Source of the DNA: Rhizodiscina lignyota
Taxonomy: Eukaryota > Ascomycota > Dothideomycetes > Aulographales > Rhizodiscinaceae
Length of the DNA stretch: 64,000 bases
Assembly (NCBI GenBank): GCA_010015805.1
Contig: ML978123.1
Location: 1,736,001-1,800,000, forward strand
Reading direction: 5' to 3'
Under the pieces are notes generated by a model. It saw only the letters and a program-made list of their open reading frames with translations, searched no databases and was not told the DNA's origin. Made by a program: the position numbers and the translations under genes. Of this stretch, positions 21,891 through 33,208 are shown in pieces. Every line of letters begins with the position of its first letter. Position 1 is the stretch's first letter.

Positions 21891-21929
21891 CTCGGGGCCC
21901 ATCGCAGAAAACATCAGTCGGGCCCCGAG
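21891..21929. repeat. 10-bp perfect inverted repeat in a divergent promoter
   Basis: CTCGGGGCCC at 21891-21900 is matched by GGGCCCCGAG at 21920-21929 with a 19-base spacer. It lies between the regulator (21606) and the MFS gene (22146) and could be a dimer operator or a leader hairpin. Confidence 0.4.
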
Positions 21930-22145
21930 CCTCGAGGAAATTAGTCGTCAGGACATTCACCACGGAAAGTCGCATAGGACGCGCATTACAAAGGCTGCCT
22001 GTTTAAAAGTATCGTATCTGTAAGTCCACCTTGATATTCAATCGAAGCATCGTAAGTGCGAAGTCAAAGAATTTCATTGTTCTTCCTGGGTTTCAGCAAG
22101 TGCATTTGGCATCGAGAATCGCTCGACTCACAACGCGCGGCAACG

Positions 22146-23980
22146 ATGTCGACTCGCTCTTCAATCAAAGATGAGAAGCCACAGGACTTGGAGAAGAAAC
22201 CGCCGAACACGGATGAAAAACAGTCTGATCCTCTCGACAAGCCTGATGAGGAGAAATCGGCAGCCATCGCGCAAGTAAACAGTAATGAGGAGCAGAAATA
22301 CCCAAGCAACAAAGCCCTTCTCGCCATTATTCCAGCTCTCTTGCTCGCCGTTTTCCTGGTTGCTTTGGTAAGTACAACTAAATCCCTTCAACACTGCCCA
22401 CTAATGATGTCCAGGACCGCACAATCATTGCGACTGCCATTCCGAGGATAACTGATGCGTTCGATTCGCTGGGCGACGTCGGGTGGTATGGTTCGAGTTA
22501 CTTGCTAACCTTTTCTTGTTTTCAACTTCTGTTCGGTCGTATCTATACGTTCTATAATCCGAAATGGGTTCTTATCGCGGCAATCGTGGTCTTTGAGGTG
22601 GGCTCAGTCGTTTGTGGGGCGGCGCCAAACAGTACTGCTCTCATTATTGGAAGAGCTGTCTCCGGATTAGGCGCTTCTGGTATTTTCGGTGGAGCTGTCG
22701 TCATTCTTGTCCACTCCGTCCCTCTTCATAAACGGCCTGTGTTCCAGGGAATGATGGGAGGCGTGTTTGGAGTCGCTTCTGTTATCGGTCCTCTTCTTGG
22801 TGGCGCCTTTACATCAAATGTCAGCTGGCGCTGGTGGTGAGTCTAAGAGGAACGATTGTCCGCTACCATGCTAACTAATACAGTTTTTACATCAACTTAC
22901 CAGTGGGAGGCGTGACCATGGCCGTGATAACTCTGATCCTGAAGTTGGATATTGAACGAAAGAAGCGCCTCACTCTTCTGCAACAGGCAAATCGCCTCGA
23001 CCCTCTCGGAACCATCGCCTTTATGCCTGGAGTTATTTGCCTCCTGCTGGCTCTTCAATGGGGTGGCTCGACATATGCATGGAGCAATTGGCGGATTATC
23101 CTACTCTTCATTCTCTTCGGGGTCCTCATAACCGCATTCATCTTCATCCAGGCCTGGAAGAAAGAGAACGCCACAGTACCGCCGAACATATTTTTGAATC
23201 GATCCATCATCGCCGCCACATGGTTCTCATTCTGCCTAGGATCTACAATGATGGTATTCGTGTATTACCTTCCAATTTGGTTTCAATCCATCAAAGGCTC
23301 TTCACCTGTGCACTCAGGTATACAAAATCTACCCTCCGTCCTCAGTCTCGTGCTTGCCAGTATAACCTCGGGCATCATCGTTGCGAAAATTGGGTACTAC
23401 GCTCCTATGATGATCTTTTGCTCGATCATTTCATCGGTAGGGGCAGGAATGTTAACAACCTTTCAAGTCAACACTGGGCACGCCAAATGGATCGGCTACC
23501 AAATTCTTTGGGGTTTCGGCTTTGGTCTGGGGATGCAGCAACCCGGGCTTGCGGCTCAAGCAGTTCTGCAAAAGAAAGACGTCCCGACGGGCATCTCACT
23601 TACCTTTTTTGCGCAGACGATGGTAAGTAGATCCAGGACTTCAAATAATCATTGCTAATGTCTATTAGGGCGGCACTATCTTCATATCTGTGGCACAAAA
23701 TGTTTTAGATAACAAACTAGTGCAAGGAATCCGCGACCTTAACTCCAGCACTATTTCTCCCTCAGCGATCGTGAGGACGGGTGCAACGGAGCTACGGAAC
23801 TTCGTCTCCGCCAGCGATCTACCCAGAGTACTTGTGGTCTACAATAATGCGTTGGTGAACACATTCTATGTCGCGGTGGGGCTATCGTGCGCTTCGATTA
23901 TCGGAGCTCTTCTCATTGAGTGGAAGAGCGTGAAGAAAGACAAGCCGAAGCCCAAACCTGCAGCGGAAGAGAAGGTGTAG
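22146..23980 (+). CDS. MFS drug:H+ antiporter-2-type efflux transporter (14 TM)
   Basis: Four exons, 22146-22367, 22415-22836, 22884-23622 and 23669-23980, give 564 residues. A charged cytosolic N-terminus (about 55 residues) leads into [45 protein letters not shown], the [20 protein letters not shown] segment and [13 protein letters not shown], the standard signature of 14-spanner toxin and metabolite exporters (aflT/TRI12/Azr1 type). The C-terminus is short and lysine-rich. It is divergent from the 760-aa regulator and close to the P450/FMO/SDR group, which suggests export of a pathway product; the cargo is unknown. No damage is visible. Confidence 0.92.
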
Positions 23981-25260
23981 AGCAGTAGAGTTGAAGTTAT
24001 TGAGACTTTTACGGTTATTTATGGTAGCGTTTGAGATGACTCCCCTCAACTTAGTATGATACCACTCAATTTTGGATGCGTCTTCTTCATACGAGGGAGA
24101 CACTGGGACACGTTCTGTACAATTAAGATAAATCAAGTTCAATGAAGCCGCGCGATCTCCATAAGTATGCTCTGAAGCATATTGCTTTGAACTTTCAGTA
24201 ATGCTCTCAATTAGTCGGAAGAGCAAAACTTCTGCGTTCCGTACGCTTTCGACTTTCATGGAGGCCGCAGATACGTATCACAGTGTCATCGCTTCTAAAT
24301 TTAGCTGTTGCTACCATCTCAAAGGGTGGTCCGGCAATTTCATTCCTCGCCCGCTTGTCAAGCATCAATTCGCCGATACTAGAAGTCTTGAACACAGATT
24401 CGCACATGTTTGCGGAGCTTCAATTCGCTGGCGTCGGGAGCGTTAAACAACTAATCCCCACGCGTTGCACAAGCTTCTATCGGCTAAAGTTCGAAGAATT
24501 AACCATCAACCGGAACACGATGCTCGAGCTATGATGTGATTATTGATGGAATCCACACGCGTGCTGTGCGCGGACTCGGCAACATATCACCATTTCCAGA
24601 TCAGGCTGACTACTAGTGCTTCACCACTTGCTCTACACCTTGTATCTGATTATAGTCCAAGACACGGGCTGTAGCTTTACACGCCCTGTAGACGAGATAT
24701 CTTACTGAATATGGATTGTAAAGAGGCTAGCTTCGGCCTATGTCTAAGCTATCCTGCACCCGTCTTGATATCCATGGATAATGCGTCCGGAAAGCTGGCC
24801 TTATCGGGGCCCAATTGCTGCTCTGTCCCGCTATATGCCCTTTGGACGTCGTAAAAATGCTCGAGGGAGTTGGGATTTTCATGAATTATAAGATTTGGGT
24901 GCCTTGCTTTTCGGCCGCTGATGATTTTGGTAGCTAATATCTGCCTAAAAATGGATTTCATGACCTTGCTGCCATCCTCGGCTTTTAGTAATTGTGCACC
25001 AACATAACCCAACGCCTCGTATTGCCATTCATAGATGCCTTCGTCTGTATACGCATTCATGCCAGAATTCTACTGTATCATCTCGTCTCAATGTGAGTCG
25101 GGGAAACTCAGCCTGTGGAGATGGATACAGCTATCCTCCTTCTGCAGACTGCAAAATATTAGAGTAAGCTATGGATTCCAGATGCGTGGAATCCACTTTG
25201 AGTCTCCTGAGTACGGAGCTGTACGTCATCGTCTCGAATCTCAAGAACATCCTGCAGCCT
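23981..25260. other. Mostly non-coding; a possible coding remnant at 24749-25060 (minus)
   Basis: A 103-codon frame on the minus strand (25060-24749, starting MNAYTDEGIYEWQYEALG) has a natural-looking composition but no known domain. It could be a small gene, a gene fragment, or a far 3' exon of the unknown gene to its right, reached from a TAG acceptor just before it. I could not find a convincing donor. The rest holds nothing recognisable. Confidence 0.3.
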
Positions 25261-26438
25261 TTACGGAACTTCCTCGGATTCGAACAGTTCCTCGCCCTCT
25301 CCAAGAGGCCTAAATGTCAACTCTATCGTGACGGACTCTTCTGGTTTGTCCGTGAACCAGGTTTTTGCTTCCTCCCAATCCACGAGCATGTTGATCTGAT
25401 TAATACAGTCATCTCCCGCATCCCAATCTAGAACGGCGCGGTGTATCTGCATCCGCAGACCGCGACAAGAGAACTGGTGACGGATAGAGTTCCGGAATTC
25501 TGGACCACTTAGATGGCGAGGATCAGCTGAACATGTCTGCTTAGTTGATGGCATCGAAGGGGCATTATCAAGCTCGTCGAAGTGTTCCTCGAGTGGGGCG
25601 TTCTTCTTCCTCTTCCACAAGATCTTGAAAGTCTTCTGTGCAAGGCTGCGGGGAGACAAGGTAGGCTGATTAAGGATTTTTGTCTTGACCATCCATGATG
25701 GGCCGTGTTCTTCTGAAACGGGTTTAGATGCAAAGACGTGTTCTGTGTTGAACTGGCGCGTCTTCCATTGGGAGTCCGTAGTCAACTTGTCCAGAAATCG
25801 AAACATCATGTATATTCGGTTGAAGTTTTCGAGACTAGACTCAGCCGGATCGTTGGGGAGAACAGGTAATCGAATTCTGTCTGTTAAAGGAATTGGGAGT
25901 TTCTTGTCCAATGCCTCGTCAAACCGGGTTGAGTTTAACTCTTCCACATTTTTGTCACGAGGAGCATACCCATCTGGATACTTCTCTCTCAGCGTGTCAA
26001 TGCTTCTCGTTATGTTGACCCAAAGATTTGCAACTCTGTAGTGACGGTTCATCTTTGCCTCCTCTGTTAATTGGCCCTTGTCATCCTTCTCCACTGGCCA
26101 TTTCTCTTGAGCATTCACGCCCTTCGGAAACATTTGATCGATAGAACACTCTTGAAGGATCCGAAATGGTGTATTACAGCGGTGGCCATGGAGCATGTCT
26201 CGGTTGAGTAGCCACCATGGTAGCCAATAACTTGAGAACAGAAAGGCTCTTAGATCAGCCCGATCTGAATACCCCAAGTAGTACGCAAGTTTCATTTCAT
26301 TCGTCGCGCAATCAAGAAATGACGTCGGCATCGTAGGATCGCCAGGGGCATCAAGCGTTGGGTTTGCTCGAGTGTGCGCCTGTTAAAAGCGTTAGCGGTC
26401 AGCGTGGTTTTCAGAGACAGTAGTGTGATAGGTACCAT
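25261..26438 (-). CDS. Unknown protein, start codon directly followed by an intron
   Basis: A long frame on the minus strand (26379-25261) is entered by a good intron (26435-26380, GTACCT to AACAG). The upstream exon is open for over 80 codons but has no ATG until AACATGG at 26438-26436, immediately before the donor. The likely protein is therefore M plus AHTRANPTLDAPGDP and so on, 373 residues. It has no domain I know. Visible features are an aromatic stretch (FLFSSYWLPWWLLNRDM) near residue 40, charged middle parts, a basic WKRKKNAP segment and an acidic C-terminus (GEGEELFESEEVP). A TATTTAAA box at 26820-26827 places the transcript start near 26790, consistent with a leader of about 350 bases. 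Confidence 0.55.
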
Positions 26439-26819
26439 GTTCAACTCGGTTTGAGCGCACCAAGCGTTAGAGGGGAGAAGGAGAAAGTAGCCGAAGGATG
26501 TGTTGATATACCCAGTAGACCGGAGTGGAGTGTAAGAGAGAAAGAGAAGGCAGCCGAAAAAAATGTTGATATAGCAAGTGACGCAAGTAGGCGACGGTGC
26601 AAGGGCCTTCTTGTGAATGATTTCTAGCGTATCCAGGAGACTCTGCGGAAGTATTGAGTGAAGTTCAAGTATCGAGTGAGGCACTTCTTATGAGCAGTGG
26701 ATAGTGTTTCTTTGCAGTAGCTGTACTTGTACGGCGTGCGATAGAGAGTAAACACCTTGATGAGGTTGAGATGGAGTTGCTGTGGGCGAGAAAAGGTTGA
26801 GACAGCGAGGTTTCAGAAG

Positions 26820-26827
26820 TTTAAATA
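26820..26827 (-). promoter_or_regulatory. TATTTAAA core promoter box
   Basis: TATTTAAA on the minus strand, about 380 bases before the proposed start codon at 26438. No ATG occurs between the expected transcript start and that codon, which supports the unusual start. Confidence 0.45.
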
Positions 26828-27009
26828 GGAGAATCACAGCAGCTGAGAACACGACGGAAGACGTCAAATGAGCAACACGGGGCCGTCATCGGAGATCGGC
26901 TAAATATGAGCGCATGTTGAAATGTAGATTGAGCGGAAATCTCGTCATTCGCCTATCGTTTCTGTCGTCGAATTTAGCATCGTACATACATAGACACATA
27001 CTCTTACAC

Positions 27010-28014
27010 TCATTTCGCCTTAATAGTCCCTTTCGCCTCGCGCTTTGCCTTCTCAGCAGCACGCTCAATCTCTCTCTTCTCTTCCATCAATTCTTCCTTC
27101 GCCTTGATGCTCTTCTCGACCTGCTCCACTGCTCTCTCAATCTCCACCTCCATCTCCGGTAGCTTAAATCGTTCCGCGAGGAGCTTCCCATTCCACCCCT
27201 GAAGCAGCATGACATCTTCAGAGCCGCCGTTCGTCTGCTCCTGGACAAGCTTTGCGACTCTTTGAGCTTCTTCTCTAGTGGGTGCTGGGGAGTTGCGAGA
27301 TATTTCACGTGTGCGATACATGAGACCAGCGGTATAAGCTTGGTCGAGTGCTGGTGAGGGTGAATGGCGGAGAGCTTTGTTCTCAATCAAGAACTGAAGA
27401 TGCTTAGATCCAGCAAGTGCTACAGCCTACGTCAGTACAGTGAAGTTTAATAAGGTATTATACTTTCAGTACCTTTCCAATGCGAGTACGCTCTAAATGC
27501 AAGGTAGAAAAAGGGTATATTTGGTATACTTGAAGAAAGTCAGTATTTATTCCAAGGAGAATCCAGATAACTCTTACACAGGAACCAATGCGAAGGGGGC
27601 CGTTATTGGCAGTCCAATCAGACTCCAATACAGCTTTCTCCTATGCAATGCTTGCCTCTCCGTAGCCAGCGCTTTCAATATCGTGGGCACCTTGCTGCTT
27701 TCCAGGTACAAGCCGGGGTACAGAACCTCCATCTTGCTTTTCCCACTCAGCCACATCTCCTTTCGCTTGTCAGTCAACGAAGGAATGGTCTTCAAGCCCC
27801 ACTCTTCGAACGGTATCTGTCGTAAGACTTTATTGCCCCAGTTTGTCAATGTCTTCTGCCACCCCTTTTCTTTGCGTTCCCATGATATCCACGTCTCGTT
27901 CACCTTGGATGTGGCGCGATCAGCAATGGTACGTGGTGCGTTGGGATCTTGCGCGATGCGTTCGCAGTATATGAGGGTTCGGCGAGTTGAGATGGGAAGT
28001 AGGAAGAGCCGCAT
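27010..28014 (-). CDS. Mitochondrial K+/H+ exchange-related protein (Mit_KHE1 family)
   Basis: Exons 28014-27578, 27528-27473 and 27419-27010 give 300 residues. The start MRLFLLPISTRRTLIYCERI is the family hallmark. KLYWSLIGLPITAPFALVPV then joins across an intron to IPNIPFFYLAFRAYSHWK and ALAGSKHLQFLIEN, the two hydrophobic segments that define Mit_KHE1. The C-terminus (residues about 240-300) is a highly charged, probably coiled-coil helix (EVEIERAVEQVEKSIKAKEE). Family members are fungal inner-membrane proteins linked to mitochondrial potassium/proton exchange. Two introns end in AAG or TAG rather than CAG. Confidence 0.85.
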
Positions 28015-28470
28015 CTTCGAAGCGAGTGTCGTGTGTCACTATGCGCGTAGAGGGGTGTGCATCCTATGGCGTAGTATCTTCAGATGGGTTTCCTGGCCAT
28101 CTTCATGCCGCAATTCGGAGGTAATACGAGCTTGAAGTTCCGTCAAACTTGGTATTCGGCCGTATAGCACGAGTTGTAGAGCGTCTTAAAGCGGAAGGGA
28201 TGGAAGGGAGTCCTGCACAGAAAAAAAGTGAAGGCCGTTACAAAAGTAGAATGCCTCTTGACACGATGGCGAACTAAGGAAAACCATTGGTTATTATTGC
28301 ATTTGCCCGGGATGCGCATGGCAACGCCTTCCTGATGTCACTCGCGTGTTTTAGCTCCAACCAAAAGGTCCTTGCGCGCCGCGCCAAGGCCACCCTCGTT
28401 CACCACCGAGATCATCACTACTCCGTGTAACTAGATAATCGACATTTCGCATAATTCTCTACCTCCACCC

Positions 28471-29521
28471 ATGGACTCGGCTACAGGCCGGGTCCGCACC
28501 GTCCCTCGTGAGTACTCTGGTCGCCAGATGTGCGCAAATATAAGGAATCAAAGCTAATGAGGACGCGTAGCTTGGGTTGCGGACGCGGAGGAAGCGGATG
28601 AAGGAGAATTATTGCTACCCAGGCCACCACAATCCTCTATATCGCCCTCTCACCATTACCTACCATCACCGAAACATAACGCTGCGCCTGGAAGACACTT
28701 CGACTACTTACGTGAAAACGAGCCTGTCGTACAATCGGAACCCCTCGCTCATGGCGCGTCGAGATGGGCCGATTTCGCGCAGCCGTTCGCAGGAGAGGGC
28801 CAGCAGCGAAGTACCGTAGCAGACGAGCAATGGTGGGATGCGAATATGCCGGATTATGAAGACCCCTCCCACGTCGGACACGAGGAAGAGAAAGGGGAGC
28901 CTGGCTTCTGGTTATTCGTTCCAGAGAAGAGGACGAGGATGCGGAAGAAGATTAGGGTACAACCTTTGACCTCATCCTCATCATTTTCGCGATGTCTGCT
29001 AATTAGAAGTGCAGAGAACTATGATGATGAACCCGTTCATCCCTCTCACTATTCGCACCATCGTCCTAACATTTTCCTGTCTTGCATTGGGCCTCGCGGC
29101 AAACATCTGGTTGCGAGTAGGCAGGGTCACCGACTGCCAGCCTGGGACCGCAATCTACTTGGCCATCATCGTTGATGTCGTTGCAATCCTCTACACATTC
29201 TACATCATGTACGACGAATACACATCAAAGCCGCTGGGCTTGCGCTCGCCAAGAGCAAAGATGCGTCTGATCTTCCTGGATCTGTTCTTCATAGTCTTTG
29301 ACTCTGCAAACCTGAGTCTGGCGTTTCAGCATCTTACAGATCCTGGATGGGCATGCCAGAATGGCAATCCTCTGGATACCGACGAGTGTCCACAAAATGA
29401 CACTATTTGCGCGAGGCAGAAGGCACTCTCTGGAACGCTGCTGATCGCTCTGGTGGCATGGCTCGTGACCTTTTCAATCAGTATGTTCAGACTCATGGAA
29501 AGAGTTGCCGGAAAGAGATGA
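28471..29521 (+). CDS. Multi-pass membrane protein, SRF1-like (phospholipase D regulator)
   Basis: Exons 28471-28507, 28571-28956 and 29015-29521 give 309 residues. A disordered acidic N-terminus of about 140 residues ends in GFWLFVPEKRTRMRKKI, then NPFIPLTIRTIVLTFSCLAL starts four membrane spans: about 160-180, AIYLAIIVDVVAILYTFYIM, LIFLDLFFIVFDSANLSLAF, and TLLIALVAWLVTFSISMF. A cysteine-bearing loop (WACQNGN to DTICARQ) separates the last two. This layout fits fungal proteins annotated as SRF1, a regulator of phospholipase D Spo14. The family call rests on layout and remembered motifs, so the function is tentative. Confidence 0.65.
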
Positions 29522-29868
29522 TGTATATCGGTATTGGATGATACCCAAAGACACACAGCATTCCGCCGGCGCCACACACGACGTTGCAAGTGGTCTATCC
29601 ACATTCTAACCTCTTCGACTCTCCTCGACATCTCGTGTCCATTCTGAGCAAGCTGGGTTTTAGTCTCACGTTGCTCACATCTGCTCGGCAGGCTTGGCCT
29701 AGATGATCCAGCCCCTGCAGCTGTGAACCTCTCGTGGAGGCCGGGGAAAGCGTCTTACCGCTGTGGAACGTCGTACAGCACGGCGCTCAGTCAATCATTG
29801 CGGGGATATTCTAATAGTCTCATATGTGTATCTCAGCCCTCCACCAACTCATGAGTTGGTCATTGGCA

Positions 29869-31029
29869 TCAGCCGTTACGGAACAGAAAGCTATACGCAC
29901 TGAGCGCCGGCACGCCTCCGAGATGAGCGTATAGCACCTTGGAGCCTTTTTGAAGCTCCCCTTTAAGGATCATTTCTATCATGCCATGCATAGACTTTCC
30001 CTCGTATACTGGGTCTGTCAACATGCCCTCCTGGCGAGCGCACAATCTAATAGCTTCCAATGTCCCCTCGTTCGGTATGCCGTACTCAGGTCCCCCAAAG
30101 CGTTCATCTAGGATGACGTCGTCTGCAGTGATGTCGCGATCCAGTTCTACTAATTTGGCGGTAGATTGTGCAATCTCTAATACTTGAGCGTGCGTCTGCG
30201 CAGGCTTGGCCGAAGCATCCACACCGATCACACGACGTTCGCGGCCGTCGGCGGCGAAACCAACAACCATTCCAGCCTGATCAATACATTAATATCCGAT
30301 ATACTTCTCAAAACATGTTTGATATCGTACCTGCGTGCTCCCCGTCACGGCACAGACCACGATGTAGTCGAATTTGAACCCAAGCTCCGCTTCCTGCTGT
30401 CGAACCTCTTCCGCGAATCCAACGAAGCCTAGGCCTCCTTTTGGGTGCACTGAGCATCCAGCTGGAATCGGAAACGGTTTGCCTCCCGCTTGCTCGACCT
30501 CATCTAATGCATCTTGCCAGCTCTTGCGAATGCCAATGTCAAAGCCGGCCTCATCAAGTCGCACATCAGCGCCCATGATCCTCGACAATTGAATGTTGCC
30601 AACGCGATCATAAACGGCGTCGCTGTAATTCACCCAGTCCTCTTGCACCAGAACGCATTTTAGTCCCAAGTGAGCCGCTACCGCAGCGACCTGTCTCGTC
30701 TGGTTTGACTGAATTCCGCCAATCGAGACTAAGGTGTCGTATCCTCCTTCCAATGCATCCGGGATGAGATACTCTAGCTTTCTTGTCTTGTTGCCACCGA
30801 ATGCAAGCCCACTGTTGCAGTCCTCCCTCTTGGCGTATATATCGACATTGCCGCCAAGATGCTTGGAAAGGCGTGGAAGAGGCACAATTGGCGTGGGACC
30901 AAAAGTCAATTGCTGTCGAGGGAATTTGCTGAGGTTGAGCGTATGGGCAGATCGACGGCTTAAGCATGCCAGGGACGCTCGGTGTGACATGAGCGGAAGT
31001 CTCCGCTGAAGGTGGTGCATGGCATGCAT
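29869..31029 (-). CDS. acdS: 1-aminocyclopropane-1-carboxylate (ACC) deaminase
   Basis: Two exons, 31029-30331 and 30276-29869, give 368 residues. This PLP enzyme splits ACC, the ethylene precursor of plants, into 2-oxobutyrate and ammonia. The PLP lysine motif is [16 protein letters not shown], followed by [18 protein letters not shown], the phosphate-binding VTGSTQAGMVVG across the intron, [12 protein letters not shown] and [15 protein letters not shown]. Glu in PNEGT and Leu in MLTDPVY are the residues that separate true ACC deaminases from D-cysteine desulfhydrases. About 35 residues precede the usual start ([17 protein letters not shown]), basic and nearly free of acid, which could target the enzyme to mitochondria. 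The short intron lies in phase 0 inside the cofactor-binding segment. A role in plant association or in using ACC as nitrogen source is inferred. Confidence 0.93.
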
Positions 31030-31852
31030 GGTGAACGTTATAAGCTGTGCTACGTTGTGGCGCCCAGAAAGAAATACGAGATCTTAGTTCATGAGTTTCA
31101 CAGGTTTCCCCCTCAGAGATTGAAGCTAAGGACCTAGAAGCTCTGGAGAATGAGAGGTTGTCACAGTTGGAGATTAAGTTATGTAACGGGGTAAGATGTG
31201 AAATTTCCGAAGCTCAGCATATGTATCCGATTAGCTACATGATTTGCCAGGTACGTGTCAAGTCGTCACTAAATCAATGTCGTACTGCACAACGTGTGGG
31301 GTAAGATGGTTCTGTACCTTCATAAGGTACGAGATCTTCGCGATCAAGGGATACAGTCCGAGCTGCGACTGGTTGACGTCGAAGTTCGTCGTTAAGGAGC
31401 TGCCCAGCGAGCTCCGAAAGCGGCATTGGCCCCCCTCCCCAACGTCAGTGTCTTCATGAATCCATACCTATTTATTTTCTGCGCATATCCTTTAATCCAC
31501 GAAATATCCGCATATCCTACCGTGTATGGGCCGTCGCTCAGCTTGCTCCGCTCTGTCCTCGAGCTCATCGTCATAGCGTGATGAAGGAAAGCCACAGTAG
31601 GCATAATGTCACGAACTTAATCTTCTCAGCCAATTCTCGTATTCCGTTGCACAAACTCCAAGGACTGCAAAATGAGTTGCATCTTTCCTTCCTGTAATTG
31701 TCTAGTCAGAGGAGGATGCCTCTTCAGCTCTTGGGCTCAGTCCGCCTACATATAAAGAGCACGCTTCCAATTCTGAATGCTCATCTCAAGCAGCTCGGAC
31801 TATCCTCTCGCTCCAAGTGCAAATTCAGATCGTCTGCGTTCTTCCTCTCAAT
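31030..31852. other. Intergenic region; TATA box of the secreted-protein gene
   Basis: No gene is seen here. TATAAA at 31751-31756 lies 102 bases before the ATG at 31853, followed by a CT-rich leader, and is the likely core promoter of the gene on the right. The left part is the promoter of ACC deaminase. Confidence 0.5.
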
Positions 31853-32673
31853 ATGAAGTCTCTCACTGTGGTCCTTCTTGCTGTCGCAGCTCCTTTCGTC
31901 GCAGCCCAAAACAGGCCCAATGTCAGACAAAGCTTGCCGTTCACGAGCGTTGTGACAGGCCCTTGGTTCTATTCCGCTTCTCCTTCCCAAAGCCTCTCGG
32001 GAACGAAAGTTTATGCAAGAGGCGGAAAGCTCCACTTGAGCAACAGGACCACTGCGGACGTCTCGCCCAGTTGCCGCACCTGCGTCAGAGACACGGTTAT
32101 TTTTGTAGATGGCCAGACCAGCAATGCCTATCTCGTAAGTGCATTCGTCAAGGGTGAAGAACTAGGATCTGATACATGTTCTAGGACTCCGCCAGCCCGC
32201 AGGACAATCAGCTGTACATCGATCCGATCACGTTTGTCCTTTCGTACACCACCAAAAGCAAGGGCCTGCCACGCGGCGCCATCACCAACAATTTCATTCG
32301 CGTGGGAGACAACCCGAGAGGCCAAACAGTCTCTCCAGCCAGTTGCGATGGCTGCGGTTTGAATCAAGCACCAGCGATGTCAGTAGTTCGAGTCATTCAC
32401 GCTTTCATGCCAACTAACGATACACAGGTGGGGTTGGCCGGAGCAGAGCTACATCAACAGCTTCTACGCCTGCCCAGATGACGCTCCTCGCACCACATCA
32501 TGGACTGTAAGTCCCATCCTGGGATCCCTAATGTCACCACTAACCTTGTACGGCAGCTTTATCAGAGAATCTTGTACTACTCGGCCACGGTCCCGGAAAA
32601 CAACTGCACATATGTGCAGCTTGCTGCCTTGAACTGGCGGGGCAGCAATCCTGCCGTGACTCGGTACAACTGA
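31853..32673 (+). CDS. Secreted protein of unknown function, 223 aa
   Basis: Four exons, 31853-32134, 32185-32378, 32428-32506 and 32557-32673, all in phase. A clear signal peptide (MKSLTVVLLAVAAPFVAAQ, cut after A-A/Q) starts the protein. The mature part has two CX2C pairs (SCRTC and SCDGC), two more cysteines (YACPDD, NNCTY), several aromatics and N-glycosylation sites (NRT, NCT). It ends LAALNWRGSNPAVTRYN. I do not recognise a family. The folded, cysteine-paired look and small size suit an extracellular binding protein or effector, but that is inference. There is no obvious functional partner next to it. Confidence 0.75.
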
Positions 32674-33113
32674 TGGCGCGCTATTTTGAGAATGAGTTTC
32701 CCTTGAGGACTCGGTGCTCGTCGGCGTTTTGTTCGGCACGTGGTTTCGGCCACTGTTCTCAAGCGCACAGACTCATATCATCATGGAAATAAATTGGATG
32801 ACGGCCGTCAAGTTCCAAATTTCCGATCACACTCCTTTCTAGTATTCTATAGATTTGCGTCAGCTCCCATGAAAGAGACATAAAAAATTGAGTTGTATCA
32901 TGCCAGGTTGACTGGTTGAGGAAATTTGTCTCAAACCCCACAAAAACCATCGTGAAAGTTTCGATAATCTCAAAACAAGTATCCATCTCTCCTCGCTTCT
33001 TAATACCCATCGGAGTCAGACCATAGTGACGTGATAAATTGCTCAACCGCGCTCACGAGGGTTGATCGCACTAACGTTAGCGAAAACGCTGATGGAGGTG
33101 CATTACCACTAGT

Positions 33114-33193
33114 AATGCTGTAGCGAATGCAATAGCGAATATCATAGCAAATGCCATAGTAAATGCTATAGTAAATATCGTAACAAATGCAAC
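33114..33193 (+). repeat. 12-nt tandem repeat, about 6.7 copies
   Basis: Units follow the pattern AAT(G/A)(C/T)x(A/G)TA(G/A)(C/T)x and begin at 33114, 33126, 33138, 33150, 33162, 33174 and 33186. Read in frame they give Asn-Ala-Ile/Val-Ala/Val repeats ending at a TAG (33198-33200), but no start codon precedes them. The array stops just before the relic at 33209. Confidence 0.75.
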
Positions 33194-33208
33194 TTTATAG
33201 ACGTGAGG

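Noticed and set aside
21607-22006. Long frames on both strands upstream of the MFS gene
   Set aside because: They mirror one another; the minus frame is at most an N-terminal extension of the regulator, and the near-cluster ATG is the usual start.
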